Source: an uncultured Clostridium sp. (lineage in GTDB: Bacteria; Bacillota; Clostridia; TANB77; CAG-508). Taken from it: 64,000 nucleotides of DNA. The notes beneath the pieces were generated by a model. That model did no database searches and was not told the DNA's origin. It saw only the letters and a list, made by a program, of their open reading frames with translations. Location of the stretch: assembly GCA_900553985.1 (NCBI GenBank), contig USFW01000007.1, forward strand, positions 1-64,000. Direction: 5' to 3'. Position 1 is the stretch's first letter. Every line of letters starts with the position of its first letter. Below are positions 35,059 through 45,414 of this stretch, piece after piece. Both the position numbers and the translations under genes were made by a program.

Positions 35059-37803
35059 TTATGCATTCTTTCCACAACAATTTTTGTATTTCTTCCCACT
35101 TCCACAAGGACATGGGTCATTTCTTCCAACCTTTGGTCCTTCATTTCTTATAGTTCTATCAACATCCGTTCCTATTTTTGAACCACCATCCACACTATGA
35201 ATTGCCTCTAATGCTGCACCTGTAATTTTTACAGTTTCTTGTCTTTTATTTTCTGTTTGTTGTCTAATATTCATAAGAATTTTTGTAACGTCAACTTTAA
35301 TGTCTGATATCATTTCTTCAAACATATCCATACCTTCAATTCTGTATTTTACTACTGGATCTTGTTGTCCATATGCACGAAGTCCGATACCATTTTTTAA
35401 TTCATCCATATTATCAATATGGTTCATCCATTTTTCGTCAACTACTTTAAGCATTACTATTCTTTCAAGTTCTCTCATTTCGTCAGAACCAATTTCTTCT
35501 TCTTTGACTTTATATTTTTCTTCTGCTTTTCCTTGTAATCCTTCTAAAATTTTACTTGAATCTTTTGAGTTTTCCTTAATAGTATCTAACATTTCAATTC
35601 CAAAAGTATTTAATATATCTTGATTTAATGCTTCAACATTTACATTTCCTTCTTCGTCTTCAACATACATATTTACCATTGCTTCTGCAACTGCTTGTAT
35701 CATATTTGCTATACTTTCATGTATGTTTTCTCCATCTAATACTTGTCTTCTTTGTGCATATATAATTTCTCTTTGTGCATTCATTACATCATCATATTTT
35801 AATACATTTTTACGAATACTGAAGTTTCTTCCTTCTACTTTCTTTTGAGCATTTTCTACTGCCTTTGATATAATTTTTGAATCTATTGGCATATTTTCAT
35901 CTGCCCCAATTGTATTATATACTTTTGTTATTGTATCTCCTCCAAAGATTTTCATTAAGTCATCATCTAATCCAATATAGAATTTAGATTCTCCCACATC
36001 TCCTTGACGTCCAGAACGTCCTCTTAATTGGTTGTCAATTCTTCTTGATTCATGTCTTTCTGTACCAATTATTTTAAGACCTCCTGCTTCAATAACTTTT
36101 TCTTTTTCTTCTTTTATTTTTTCATCATATTTGTTTACTAATTCTTTGAAATCTTCTCTTGCTTTTAATATTTCTTGGTCATCTGTTTCATAATATGTGT
36201 TTGCTTCTTCTATGATTTCATGAGATACTTTTTTCTTTCTCATTTCTTCTTTTGCTAGAAATTCACTGTTTCCACCTAAAATAATGTCAGTACCACGACC
36301 TGCCATATTTGTTGCTATTGTAACTGCTCCAAATTTACCAGCTTGTGCTATTATTTCAGCTTCTTTTTCATGATATTTAGCATTTAAAACTTCGTGTTTT
36401 ATTCCTTCTTTTCTTAATAAACTACTTAATTTCTCAGATTTTTCTATTGAAACAGTACCTACTAAAACTGGTTGACCTTTTTTATGGCTTTCTTTAATAC
36501 TATTTACAATTGCATTAAATTTAGCTTTTTCATTTTTATATATTACATCATTTTCATCTTTACGAACCATTGGTTTATTTGTTGGAATTGCTACAACATC
36601 TAAGTTATATATTTCTTCAAACTCAGCTTCTTCTGTCATTGCAGTACCTGTCATACCTGATAATTTGTCATACATTCTGAAGTAGTTTTGGAATGTAATT
36701 GTAGCTAAAGTTTTTGATTCATCTGCTATTTTTACATGTTCTTTTGCTTCGATAGCCTGATGTAGACCATTGTTATATCTTCTTCCATACATGATACGAC
36801 CAGTAAATTCGTCAACAATTAATACTTCTCCATCTTTTACAATGTAATCAATATCTTTTTTCATTACTCCATGAGCTCTTAAAGCTTGATTTACATGATG
36901 TACTAATGTTGAGTTTTCTAAGTCATTGAAATTTTCTAAGTTAAATGCTTGTTCTGCTTTTTTAATACCTTTTAATGTAAGTGAAGCAGATTTGGCTTTT
37001 AAGTCTACTATATAATCATAATTTTCATTATCTTCTGCTTGTTCAAAATCTTTTACATCTTCTTCAACTATAACTTTTGGAGTTAATTTTGATACGAAGT
37101 TGTCAGCTTTTTTATATAAGTCTGATGATTGATTTGCTCTACCTGAAATAATAAGTGGTGTTCTTGCTTCATCTATTAAAATACTATCGATTTCATCGAC
37201 AATTGCATAATGTAATCCTCTTTGGACTAATTGGTCTTTATATATAACCATATTATCTCTTAAATAGTCAAATCCAAATTCATTATTTGTACCATATGTA
37301 ACATCTGCTGCATATGCTTCTTGTTTAGCTTTTGGCTCCATTCCTGCTATTACTAAACCAACAGATAGCCCTAAAAATTTATATAATTTTCCCATCCATT
37401 CACTATCTCTTTTTGCTAGATAGTCGTTGACAGTAATAACATGAACTCCTTTGCCTTCTAGAGCATTTAAATATACTGGTAATGTTGCAACTAATGTTTT
37501 TCCTTCTCCAGTTTTCATTTCGGCAATTCTACCTTGGTGTAGAATAATACCACCTATTAATTGAACATCAAAATGTCTCATTCCTAAAACTCTTTTTGAA
37601 GCTTCTCTAACAACTGCAAATGCTTCTGGTAATATATCATCTAAAGTTTTACCATCTGCTAATTGTTTTTTGAAATAATCTGTTTTTTGTCTTAATTCAT
37701 GGTCTGTTAACTTGGAAATCTCTTCTTCCATGTCATTTATTTTCTTTATTATTGGTTTTATTCTTTTTACTTCTTTTTCACTGTATGTTTTAAATAGTCC
37801 CAT
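35059..37803 (-). CDS. secA: Preprotein translocase ATPase SecA
   Basis: Motor of the Sec export machine at the membrane. The 914 residues are the normal length. The Walker A is [11 protein letters not shown] and the DEAD-box variant is [35 protein letters not shown] and [16 protein letters not shown] form the second nucleotide fold. The zinc-binding tail is [19 protein letters not shown], which binds SecB-like partners and lipid in other species. Monocistronic here, convergent with the gene at 34080 and divergent from that at 37980. Confidence 0.98.
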   Translation of the reverse strand: MGLFKTYSEKEVKRIKPIIKKINDMEEEISKLTDHELRQKTDYFKKQLADGKTLDDILPEAFAVVREASKRVLGMRHFDVQLIGGIILHQGRIAEMKTGEGKTLVATLPVYLNALEGKGVHVITVNDYLAKRDSEWMGKLYKFLGLSVGLVIAGMEPKAKQEAYAADVTYGTNNEFGFDYLRDNMVIYKDQLVQRGLHYAIVDEIDSILIDEARTPLIISGRANQSSDLYKKADNFVSKLTPKVIVEEDVKDFEQAEDNENYDYIVDLKAKSASLTLKGIKKAEQAFNLENFNDLENSTLVHHVNQALRAHGVMKKDIDYIVKDGEVLIVDEFTGRIMYGRRYNNGLHQAIEAKEHVKIADESKTLATITFQNYFRMYDKLSGMTGTAMTEEAEFEEIYNLDVVAIPTNKPMVRKDENDVIYKNEKAKFNAIVNSIKESHKKGQPVLVGTVSIEKSEKLSSLLRKEGIKHEVLNAKYHEKEAEIIAQAGKFGAVTIATNMAGRGTDIILGGNSEFLAKEEMRKKKVSHEIIEEANTYYETDDQEILKAREDFKELVNKYDEKIKEEKEKVIEAGGLKIIGTERHESRRIDNQLRGRSGRQGDVGESKFYIGLDDDLMKIFGGDTITKVYNTIGADENMPIDSKIISKAVENAQKKVEGRNFSIRKNVLKYDDVMNAQREIIYAQRRQVLDGENIHESIANMIQAVAEAMVNMYVEDEEGNVNVEALNQDILNTFGIEMLDTIKENSKDSSKILEGLQGKAEEKYKVKEEEIGSDEMRELERIVMLKVVDEKWMNHIDNMDELKNGIGLRAYGQQDPVVKYRIEGMDMFEEMISDIKVDVTKILMNIRQQTENKRQETVKITGAALEAIHSVDGGSKIGTDVDRTIRNEGPKVGRNDPCPCGSGKKYKNCCGKNA

Positions 37804-37979
37804 TTTGTATCTATTCCTCCTAAGTTTATATTTTTCCTTGTAACTATACCACTAAATTATTATTTTATCAAGAGTTTTACTTCAAAAACTTGATAAAGAT
37901 GACTTTATAATTTTCCTTTCATAAAATTGTTTTTTCTGCATAGATTTTACTAAATTTATTTAATAAAAAGGAGTTATTT

Positions 37980-38528
37980 ATGTTTATATATAATTTTAAA
38001 GTTAATGGAAGTAAAATTTTTAAGTATTTCTTTACTTTTATAGTTATTCTTATTATTTTTATAATGATTTTTGTTAGTTTTAAGGTATTTAATGGTGCTA
38101 GTACGGCTAGGGAAATTTCTTCATGTATTCCTCAAAAAGATGCTTTTAAAATAGCAACTAAAAATTATACTAATGTGCTAAAATCTGTTCATGATAATAT
38201 CGATACATATATTGATAAAAAAATTAATTTTGTTGGTTATGTTTATAGGGTTTCTGATTTGAAAGATACTCAATTTGTTTTGGCTAGAGATATGATTATT
38301 TCTTCTAATAGACAGTATGTTGTTGTAGGATTTCTTTGTAATTATGGAAATGCTAAAGATTTTAAAGATGGCACTTGGGTTGAAATAACTGGTAAAATTA
38401 CTAAGGGAGATTATCATGGTGATATGCCCATTATTGAAGTTAGTGAATTAAAAATAGTTGATAAGCCTAATGAGGAATATGTGTATCCTCCTGATGAGAG
38501 TTATATTCCTACTAGTGAGGTACTGTGA
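37980..38528 (+). CDS. Membrane-anchored TIGR03943/DUF1980-like protein
   Basis: One N-terminal membrane helix (about 16-37) precedes an OB-fold-like domain: KINFVGYVYRVSDL, FVLARDMII, DGTWVEITGKITKG and IIEVSELKIVDKPNEEYVYPP. The last motif, ending in YVYPP, is typical of the DUF1980/TIGR03943 proteins that partner a DUF318-type permease. No permease gene is next to it here, and a cysteine pair found in some relatives is absent. A role as an extracytoplasmic accessory protein is inference. Confidence 0.7.
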   Translation: MFIYNFKVNGSKIFKYFFTFIVILIIFIMIFVSFKVFNGASTAREISSCIPQKDAFKIATKNYTNVLKSVHDNIDTYIDKKINFVGYVYRVSDLKDTQFVLARDMIISSNRQYVVVGFLCNYGNAKDFKDGTWVEITGKITKGDYHGDMPIIEVSELKIVDKPNEEYVYPPDESYIPTSEVL

Positions 38529-38530
38529 TA

Positions 38531-38570
38531 AAAAAAGAAATTAATCTGTTTTAAGATTAATTTCTTTTTT
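38531..38570. terminator. Bidirectional intrinsic terminator
   Basis: AAAAAAGAAATTAATC (38531-38546) pairs with GATTAATTTCTTTTTT (38555-38570). It ends the DUF1980-like gene and the convergent nucleotidyltransferase-like gene. Confidence 0.85.
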
Positions 38571-38592
38571 GCTTCTCTAATAAGATTCATGA

Positions 38593-39231
38593 CTATTTAG
38601 AAGAAAGTATTCCTTCTATGTTTTCTTTAATCCACACAGGAAGAGCTTCATCATTTATAGCTTTTTCTAAAATATGAGGAAAGACTAATTCTTCTTGTAA
38701 TAAATATTCTTCTATAAGCCTCCTCTTGTATCTCCTTCTAGGTTGCCATCCTTCCATCATAGAATAAAGGATATAAAGAGCTTCCATCGATATTAAGGGG
38801 ATCTTAAAACTACCAATTTTAGTGTTCTCAATTTCATCTGAACTAAACTCATATAAAAATTGAGTCCCAAAAGTTACTACTCTAAATCCAGAGATTATAT
38901 CAACATCAATTCTCCCTAATTGAAAATTCATATATTCATTAGATTCGCAATAACCATTTCCACCAGTTGCTACTAGTACCCCTCCTATTTTCTCCATAAT
39001 TTTCCTTATTTTAGGAATGTCTTTACTTTCAACAAGCAAATCTACGTCATGAAATTCATCGACAATGCCTCTTATAAATAAATTCATAGAGCATGCTAAT
39101 CCCCAGCGTATGTTTTCTTTTTCAAACATAGAAACAATTTCAAGGAATCCTTTCTGCCGGTCACGATATTCAATATCACCAGTTAGACATTGAATATTAG
39201 CTTTTGATTGGTAATTATAATTATTGATCAT
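38593..39231 (-). CDS. Nucleotidyltransferase-fold protein (MNT-like)
   Basis: 212 residues. GLACSMNLFIRGIVDEFHDVDLLVESKDI fits the G-S...D-x-D signature of the Pol-beta-like nucleotidyltransferase fold (the two Asp in DVDLLV), written here from its key residues. A further Asp in GRIDVDIISG could complete the metal site. Relatives handle antibiotics, tRNA or proteins; the substrate cannot be told. A basic patch RRRYKRR lies near the C-terminus. Confidence 0.6.
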   Translation of the reverse strand: MINNYNYQSKANIQCLTGDIEYRDRQKGFLEIVSMFEKENIRWGLACSMNLFIRGIVDEFHDVDLLVESKDIPKIRKIMEKIGGVLVATGGNGYCESNEYMNFQLGRIDVDIISGFRVVTFGTQFLYEFSSDEIENTKIGSFKIPLISMEALYILYSMMEGWQPRRRYKRRLIEEYLLQEELVFPHILEKAINDEALPVWIKENIEGILSSK

Positions 39232-39312
39232 ATTGTTTTCTCCCTTCTTTATGCAAATTACCTTTCTATACTAATTAGTTTAAATTTATATTAACATAAT
39301 TTAGTTCTTTTG

Positions 39313-39960
39313 TCAATTTATTAATTTTTGAGCAATTTTTTCAATATAATCTTTATCGTCCATGTGCATTAATATTATGTTAGTTCCATTAAGTTTTATT
39401 TTTAATAATTGTTCTAATATATCATCAATTTTTAAATGAGCTCCTCCATCTTTTGAAACGTCTATATATAATTCATCAACATTATCTAAATATGGCAAAA
39501 ATGGTTCTATAATATTAGTATCTCCAGTATATATAATTTTTTTATTTTCTATATTCATTTTAAATCCATAAGCTTCTATAAATTCTGAATGATTTGTCTT
39601 TATAAATTTTATATCGTTTGTATTTTCCTGTATTTTATACGCATCTGAAGGAACTCCAGTAATTTCCAAATATTTTTTAATATATTTACAAGCACAAATG
39701 ATATTTGCTTTTTTATTAAAAACAAACCATAAATATAAAATCAATTGACTTAGTGATCCTGCATGATCATTATGTAAGTGTGTAATTATAATATTAATTT
39801 TTGAAAAATCATTAAGATTAAATTTATCTTTTATTTTTTGAAAAACATCACAACCACAATCAATAATATTAAGCTCATTATTACTTGTAAAATACGCTGA
39901 AGTATTATTTTTTCCAAATCCTGAATCTTTTCCTAAAAACGTTAATATAGTATTTTTCAT
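39313..39960 (-). CDS. MBL-fold metallohydrolase (RNase Z-like)
   Basis: Zinc hydrolase, about 215 residues. Metal motifs are THLHNDHAGSL, then TNHSE, IYTGDTN and a terminal ILMHMDD. The start FLGKDSGFGKNNTSAYF is typical of RNase Z/ElaC-like and related cyclic-nucleotide or lactonase proteins, but the RNase Z exosite arm is not evident. I choose the ATG at 39960; the upstream in-frame ATGs at 39990 and 39972 are less well placed relative to GAAGGG. Substrate unknown. Confidence 0.8.
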   Translation of the reverse strand: MKNTILTFLGKDSGFGKNNTSAYFTSNNELNIIDCGCDVFQKIKDKFNLNDFSKINIIITHLHNDHAGSLSQLILYLWFVFNKKANIICACKYIKKYLEITGVPSDAYKIQENTNDIKFIKTNHSEFIEAYGFKMNIENKKIIYTGDTNIIEPFLPYLDNVDELYIDVSKDGGAHLKIDDILEQLLKIKLNGTNIILMHMDDKDYIEKIAQKLIN

Positions 39961-40034
39961 TTTTATTCCCATTCCCTTCTTTATCATCAATACACTTTAT
40001 TATATTATCATAAGTTGTTATTTTAATCAACTTA

Positions 40035-40063
40035 TTTACACAACTATTTATATATGTTATAAT
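40035..40063 (+). promoter_or_regulatory. Sigma-A promoter of guaA
   Basis: TTTACA (40035-40040), 17-base spacer, TATAAT (40058-40063). The transcript would begin about 20 bases before the GGAGG site, so there is no room for a purine riboswitch in the leader. Confidence 0.7.
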
Positions 40064-40090
40064 TTTTTAAATATATAAATGGAGGTAACT

Positions 40091-41629
40091 ATGAAAAATA
40101 ACGAACTAATTTTAATACTAGATTTTGGTGGTCAATACAACCAATTAATTGCAAGAAGAGTTAGAGAATGCAATGTATATTCAGAAGTTGTACCATACAA
40201 TATCTCAATTGAAAAAATCAAAGAAAAAAATCCAAAAGGAATAATTTTCACAGGAGGTCCTGCAAGTGTGTATGGAGAAGATTCTCCAAGATGTGCTGAA
40301 GGTATATTTGACTTAGGAATCCCTGTTCTTGGTATTTGTTATGGTATGCAATTAATGACTCATACATTAGGTGGTAAAGTTTCAAGAGCTGATAAAAGAG
40401 AATATGGAGCTACTGAGGTTAAAATAAATAACACATCTTCCCTATTTGATACTTTTGATGAAACTAATACTTTTTTAATGAGTCATACTGATTTTGTTTC
40501 TGAAGTTCCAGAGGGCTTCAAAAATATTGGTTCTACTGCTCATTGTCCTAATGCGGCAATGGAAAATGTTGAAAAGAATTTATATGGAATTCAATTCCAT
40601 CCAGAAGTTAATTTATCTGTAAATGGAACTCAAGTAATCAAAAATTTCTTGTTTAATGTTTGCAAATGTTCTGCTGATTGGCAAATTGCTTCTTTTGTTG
40701 AAGAAAGTATCAAAAATTTAAAAGAAAAAATCGGAGATAGAAAAGCTTTATGTGCTTTATCAGGTGGAGTTGATTCTTCTGTTGCAGCAGTTTTACTAAG
40801 TAAAGCTATTGGAAAAAATTTAACTTGTATTTTCGTTGACCATGGTTTACTTAGAAAAAATGAAGGTGATGAAGTTGAAGAAATTTTTAGAAATCAATTT
40901 GATATTAATTTAATAAGAGTTAATGCTAAAGATAGATTTTTAGAGAAATTATCTGGTGTTTCAGATCCTGAAAGAAAAAGAAAAATTATTGGTGAAGAAT
41001 TTATAAGAGTCTTTGAAGAAGAGGCTAAAAAAATCGGAACTGTTGATTTCTTAGTTCAAGGAACTATTTACCCTGATGTAATAGAAAGTGGATTAGGAAA
41101 AAGCTCTGTTATTAAAAGCCATCACAATGTAGGAGGTTTACCTGACTATGTTGATTTTAAAGAAATAGTTGAGCCTTTAAGAGATTTGTTTAAAGATGAG
41201 GTTAGACAAACTGGATTAGAATTAGGTATTCCAGAGAATTTAGTGTTCAGGCAACCTTTCCCTGGCCCTGGATTAGCTATAAGGGTTATTGGTGATATAA
41301 CTGATGACAAGTTAGATATATTAAAAGAGGCTGATAGTATTTTTAGAGAAGAAATTGCTAATGCTGGTCTTCATAAATCTATAAATCAATACTTTGCAGT
41401 ATTAACTAATTTAAAATCTGTTGGTGTTATGGGCGATGAAAGAACTTATGACTATACTATTGCTTTACGAGCTGTTGAAACAACAGATTTTATGACTGGG
41501 GTTTGGAGTAAAATCCCTTATGAAATATTAGAAAAAGTTTCTTCAAGAATTGTTAATGAAGTAAATCATGTAAATAGAGTTGTTTATGATATTACTTCTA
41601 AGCCACCTGCAACAATAGAGTGGGAATAA
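40091..41629 (+). CDS. guaA: GMP synthase (glutamine-hydrolysing)
   Basis: Converts XMP to GMP with ATP and glutamine. The N-terminal class I amidotransferase domain has GICYGMQLM with the nucleophile Cys and IQFHPEVN with its His. The ATP pyrophosphatase domain has [12 protein letters not shown] (PP-loop). The C-terminal dimerisation domain has [11 protein letters not shown] and ends KPPATIEWE, the universal GuaA terminus. The ATG at 40091 follows GGAGG by six bases; the ATG at 40079 overlaps that site and is rejected. Confidence 0.98.
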   Translation: MKNNELILILDFGGQYNQLIARRVRECNVYSEVVPYNISIEKIKEKNPKGIIFTGGPASVYGEDSPRCAEGIFDLGIPVLGICYGMQLMTHTLGGKVSRADKREYGATEVKINNTSSLFDTFDETNTFLMSHTDFVSEVPEGFKNIGSTAHCPNAAMENVEKNLYGIQFHPEVNLSVNGTQVIKNFLFNVCKCSADWQIASFVEESIKNLKEKIGDRKALCALSGGVDSSVAAVLLSKAIGKNLTCIFVDHGLLRKNEGDEVEEIFRNQFDINLIRVNAKDRFLEKLSGVSDPERKRKIIGEEFIRVFEEEAKKIGTVDFLVQGTIYPDVIESGLGKSSVIKSHHNVGGLPDYVDFKEIVEPLRDLFKDEVRQTGLELGIPENLVFRQPFPGPGLAIRVIGDITDDKLDILKEADSIFREEIANAGLHKSINQYFAVLTNLKSVGVMGDERTYDYTIALRAVETTDFMTGVWSKIPYEILEKVSSRIVNEVNHVNRVVYDITSKPPATIEWE

Positions 41630-41687
41630 TAACGGAAAAATCCTATATATAGGGTCAAGATAAAATACAATTTTCCTATACAATAAT

Positions 41688-41725
41688 AAAAATGTCATAG
41701 TTAAAAATTATCTATGACATTTTTT
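41688..41725. terminator. Bidirectional intrinsic terminator after guaA
   Basis: AAAAATGTCATAG (41688-41700) pairs with CTATGACATTTTTT (41712-41725). Confidence 0.85.
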
Positions 41726-41743
41726 GATTGCTTTAAGTTTAAC

Positions 41744-42175
41744 TCAATTATCATTCATTATTTTAAGGCGTTTCTTTACTCTCTCTATTTCATTTCCAAT
41801 CTTTGAAATTTCAAATGAATCTTTTTCTATTTTTTTGAATTCAATATTGCATATCCAATATTCTAATCCTTCGAGAACGCAATACATTTCATAACTATTA
41901 GGAAAGTCAATAAAGTAATTATCTTTTGAAGTTTCAAATTCTAAATATTGATAATTGTCATCGAAAATATGAAGATATATTTTATTAGCTTTAATTTCAC
42001 CCCAAATATAATCATTTGTTAGAAAACCAATAAATTTGTCATCTTTAATTATTATGGCTCCATCACTCCAACTAATATTTTCTTCATATTCAAAGTAATT
42101 TTCTTCGTCTTCTTCCTCTACACTGATTACCTTTAACCGAACTTCAACTCTATAACAAATCATTTCTTTTAGCAT
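41744..42175 (-). CDS. Hypothetical acidic protein (143 aa)
   Basis: Not recognised. From the ATG at 42175 (AAAGGAGG nine bases upstream) it is a soluble, acidic, aromatic protein with alternating beta segments: VRLKVISVEEEDEENYFEYE, GAIIIKDDKFIGFL, LEYWICNIEFKK, and a basic C-terminal helix. An ATG at 42223 is in frame but has no ribosome site. It could be a small beta-barrel protein of unknown role. Confidence 0.6.
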   Translation of the reverse strand: MLKEMICYRVEVRLKVISVEEEDEENYFEYEENISWSDGAIIIKDDKFIGFLTNDYIWGEIKANKIYLHIFDDNYQYLEFETSKDNYFIDFPNSYEMYCVLEGLEYWICNIEFKKIEKDSFEISKIGNEIERVKKRLKIMNDN

Positions 42176-42258
42176 TTCTATTCCTCCTTTTAAACTCATA
42201 AAAGTTGATATATGCAGTTTCATATAATGATATTAACATAATTTTATAATTTTTTCAA

Positions 42259-43356
42259 TTACTTTCTATCAAATATTGTTTTAAAAAAACCTTGATCTAT
42301 TAAATTAGCAAATATATTTTTAAAAATAATTAAGACAATAGGTCCTATTAATAATCCTATTATCCCTATAAACTTGAAACCTGTATACATAGCAATTAGT
42401 GTAAATATTGGATGTATACCTATGTTCTTACTTACTAATTTAGGCTCTAAAAATTGTCTTACTATTGACATTATTATTAATAAAGTTATTATTGCAATTC
42501 CTAATCTTAAATCTCCATTTAATCCTGATATTATTGCCCATGGTATCATTACTGTCCCTGAGCCTAGAATTGGTAGTGCATCTACAAATCCTATTAATAA
42601 TGCCATTAGAAGAGGATATTGAATATTAAAGTTTAAAAAAGATAATAAATATAATCCAACTAATGAAATTATAAATGATATTAGTATTAATGTAGCTTCG
42701 GCTTTTAAATAGCCACCTAATGTTTGTATTAAGTCTTTTAGATGCAAATTTATTTTCTTAAACCATACTTTTGGCAAATGATATTCTAGTTGATCTAAGA
42801 TATATATTTTATCAACACATATGAAATATAAAGCAATAACAGTTATACCAACACAAATTGCAATTGCAGGTATCTGTGTAATAAAGTTTATTAACCCTGT
42901 TAATGCATTTCTAAGCCATGTTGATGCAGTTTCTAAAATGTTTGTTGTTGAATTATTAACTACTGTTACTATTTCATCTGATAGATGAATTTTATCGAAA
43001 TCAAATGTACTTATAAATGCTTGGATTTGATTATATGCTTTATCTACATAGTTATTTAATCCTTGTAATAATCTAGAGGATTCTGAAAACAATGTAATAA
43101 TAACCCACGTAAGGCTGCCTAGTATTACTAATGATACAATTATAAATATAATTATTGAACTTGTCCTTCTTGTCAAGTTAGTTTTTTTCATTATGAATTT
43201 TATCATTGGCTCTATTAATAATGAAATAATAAAGGCTATTAAAAATGGCATATAAAAAATTGATAATTTTAATGCTAGATATAATCCTAATAATAATAAT
43301 GCTACATATAAAATTCTTGTTCCTACTTTTGTCCAATATGAAATATTAAATATCAT
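42259..43356 (-). CDS. ytvI: Sporulation integral membrane protein YtvI / AI-2E family transporter
   Basis: 365 residues with about seven to eight membrane helices and the PerM/AI-2E family signature in the C-terminal half: GFVDALPILGSGTVMIPWAI and FLEPKLVSKNIGIHPIFTL. The length and the position of the large soluble loop (about 95-150) fit YtvI, a mother-cell sporulation protein, better than TqsA-type exporters. The molecular function of YtvI is not established. Single gene with its own terminator. Confidence 0.82.
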   Translation of the reverse strand: MIFNISYWTKVGTRILYVALLLLGLYLALKLSIFYMPFLIAFIISLLIEPMIKFIMKKTNLTRRTSSIIIFIIVSLVILGSLTWVIITLFSESSRLLQGLNNYVDKAYNQIQAFISTFDFDKIHLSDEIVTVVNNSTTNILETASTWLRNALTGLINFITQIPAIAICVGITVIALYFICVDKIYILDQLEYHLPKVWFKKINLHLKDLIQTLGGYLKAEATLILISFIISLVGLYLLSFLNFNIQYPLLMALLIGFVDALPILGSGTVMIPWAIISGLNGDLRLGIAIITLLIIMSIVRQFLEPKLVSKNIGIHPIFTLIAMYTGFKFIGIIGLLIGPIVLIIFKNIFANLIDQGFFKTIFDRK

Positions 43357-43549
43357 ACTTTAAAAATCCTCCTTTAATAAGTATATGTAAATTTGTTAAA
43401 ATTATCACTATTGAAGAATTTATTATTATATTATGATATTTTTATCTTATGTTTGTTAGTTTAAATTATTTATATTTTTAATTTAACTTTATTCTTATAT
43501 AGTTATTTTATATAAATACTTAAAAAATCGAATAAAATTTAATAAAATA

Positions 43550-43590
43550 ATAAAGCTTAAATCATTATTTTTTAATAATTTAAGCTTTAT
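43550..43590. terminator. Intrinsic terminator after the CBS gene
   Basis: ATAAAGCTTAAAT (43550-43562) pairs with ATTTAAGCTTTAT (43578-43590), 20 bases after the CBS-protein stop on the minus strand. Confidence 0.75.
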
Positions 43591-43610
43591 ATCTTTTCTA
43601 TTTTTGCACT

Positions 43611-44057
43611 TTATTCTGCATTCAAGTTTTTATTTTCGCAACAAATATCACTTATAACTGTTGATACTTGCTCTTTACCTAATTCATTTATATTTTGAGC
43701 AATATCTCCTAAAGTTAATATTCCTACAACTTTATTATTTTTATCACATACAGGTAATCTTTTTATTTGATTTTGACTCATTTTGTTTTCTGCCACGGTC
43801 ATTTCATCATTTTCTTGACAAGTGCAAACTTTTGTTGACATTATATCACTAACTGGTGTTGTTTTACAGTCTTTATCACAAGCTATTGTTCTTAAAATAA
43901 TATCTCTATCTGTTACAATTCCACATATGCAATTATTATTATCACAAATTGGAATTGATCCTATATGTCTTTCAGCCATTAACCTTGCAACTTCATTTAA
44001 TTTAGTTTCTGGTTTAACACAGCAAACATCATTACACATACATTCATTAACTTTCAT
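43611..44057 (-). CDS. Two-CBS-domain protein, cysteine-rich
   Basis: 148 residues forming one Bateman module. CBS1 has HIGSIPICDNNNCICGIVTDRDI; CBS2 has IKRLPVCDKNNKVVGILTLGDIA (quoted by key parts). Such modules bind adenine nucleotides. An unusual number of cysteines is spread along the chain (CMCNDVCC, CICG, CDKDCK, VCTC, ICC), which may bind metal or sense redox state. The ATG at 44057 follows AAAGGTGG. No transporter or enzyme partner is adjacent. Confidence 0.85.
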   Translation of the reverse strand: MKVNECMCNDVCCVKPETKLNEVARLMAERHIGSIPICDNNNCICGIVTDRDIILRTIACDKDCKTTPVSDIMSTKVCTCQENDEMTVAENKMSQNQIKRLPVCDKNNKVVGILTLGDIAQNINELGKEQVSTVISDICCENKNLNAE

Positions 44058-44223
44058 ATTTTTACCACCTTTCAAAAATTACTATATATATTTTGCACAT
44101 TTAGATAAAATCTATTCTAAAGAATATTTGAAAAAATGGTAAATTTTTCTTTTATAAATATAAATAAAATATTATCTTTTTCATATCTCTTGTATAAAGT
44201 ATTATTATTTGCTTTTTTTCATT

Positions 44224-44868
44224 TTAAAATTCATATATGTCATAATAATCTTGTGAATATTCTAAATCTCTAGGCATAATTGGTGGTCTTGGTCCTCCTC
44301 CACCTGGACCTCCTGGAAAACCTGGAAATGGTGGTCTGTGATGTGGTGGTCTTGGTGGCCTAGGTGGTCTTATATTAGGTCTATTTAACAATTCCCTAAT
44401 TATTAGAATTTTAATTAAATCTCTTAAATTGTTGTTTGTAATCCTTCTTGTTTCTGTATTTCTTGTATTATTCATAGATTGTTCACTTAGATTTTCTTTA
44501 CTATTTACAACTTCTTTTTGATTTCTATTACTTGCATTTTCTGCCGTCTTTGTTCTTACTGCATTTTCTAGATTAATATTTATATTTATTTGATTATTAT
44601 CTTCTATTGCATAATAAATTTCATTTGTGATTTTATCTATTTCTTCCTCTGTATTTAAGTTAAAATTATCATTACAAGCTTTTTTTACCATTGGATATAT
44701 AATTTTATATATTTCTGGATAACATTGCTCTATTTGGCTTTTTGGTACTTGTGAATTAGTATAACTATTTTCTTCCATATTCATATTGCAAGAATAACAG
44801 TTGTTATTTGTATTATTGGGATATCCAATTATATTTCTTATGTATTCTTCATAAATATTATTATACAA
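44224..44868 (-). CDS. Hypothetical protein with Pro/Gly-rich collagen-like tail
   Basis: 214 residues, TTG start behind AGGAGG. The N-terminal half is Asn-rich and contains a possible small helical domain (IEQCYPEIYKIIYPMVKKAC). The C-terminal part is RPPRPPRPPHHRPPFPGFPG, a Gly run, then an acidic, Tyr-rich end DYYDIYEF. The composition is like some spore-coat or exosporium proteins of Clostridia, but that is inference. No signal peptide is seen. Confidence 0.6.
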   Translation of the reverse strand: MYNNIYEEYIRNIIGYPNNTNNNCYSCNMNMEENSYTNSQVPKSQIEQCYPEIYKIIYPMVKKACNDNFNLNTEEEIDKITNEIYYAIEDNNQINININLENAVRTKTAENASNRNQKEVVNSKENLSEQSMNNTRNTETRRITNNNLRDLIKILIIRELLNRPNIRPPRPPRPPHHRPPFPGFPGGPGGGGPRPPIMPRDLEYSQDYYDIYEF

Positions 44869-44930
44869 ATTTATACCTCCTTTTTTGTTTTATATACAAT
44901 ATGATTTATGTCTTGCATTGGTGAATAAAT

Positions 44931-44959
44931 TTCACTTTTTATAAAATTTATGTTATAAT
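44931..44959 (+). promoter_or_regulatory. Probable sigma-A promoter for the 45006 gene
   Basis: TTCACT (44931-44936), 17 bases, TATAAT (44954-44959). It reads into a GGAGGT ribosome site 36 bases later. Confidence 0.6.
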
Positions 44960-45005
44960 ATAAATAATTTAGTTGGTTACTTATATTCTTATATGGAGGT
45001 ACAAT

Positions 45006-45218
45006 ATGAAAACAAATACTTTAAGTGCAAATTTTGACTCCCTAGTTCGGAAATGGGAAAATGCTTGTTTAGTAGATTCTGATATAAAAACAAAAATCAG
45101 TATTGCTAACGAAATATGTTACTTTTATGAAAATAATTTAACTAATATTCATTTTTTACAAAAAGATTTAAAAGTAATTGAAGAAATTAAAATGTTTTTA
45201 TTTCTTAATAATAAGTAA
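45006..45218 (+). CDS. Small hypothetical protein (70 aa)
   Basis: Soluble helical protein beginning MKTNTLSANFDSLVRKWENA; not recognised. Expression signals are good: promoter at 44931-44959, GGAGGT before the ATG at 45006, and a perfect terminator after the stop. The in-frame ATG at 44973 lies before the ribosome site and is rejected. Confidence 0.65.
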   Translation: MKTNTLSANFDSLVRKWENACLVDSDIKTKISIANEICYFYENNLTNIHFLQKDLKVIEEIKMFLFLNNK

Positions 45219-45229
45219 CCTGTAAGTAA

Positions 45230-45254
45230 AGAGAGCTCGCTATTTGAGCTCTCT
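45230..45254 (+). terminator. Intrinsic terminator
   Basis: AGAGAGCTC (45230-45238) pairs with GAGCTCTCT (45246-45254), followed by AATATTTTT. Confidence 0.85.
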
Positions 45255-45414
45255 AATATTTTTGCATAAGTTTTAATTCTATATATTCTTTTTTATTAAT
45301 ATAATTATATACTTTCAATTTTTTACCAATTAATAGTACTTTAGCTAAAATTAAAATTTTATATCTATTTTATCCTTAATTTTATTTCATATTGTAATTT
45401 CTTTTTAAATAATT

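Noticed and set aside
34914..35144. 76-codon minus-strand frame after secA
   Set aside because: It overlaps the secA 3' end in another frame and has no ribosome site or coherent composition.
39991..40090. Purine riboswitch in front of guaA
   Set aside because: The promoter lies too close to the start codon and none of the conserved purine-riboswitch bases are present.
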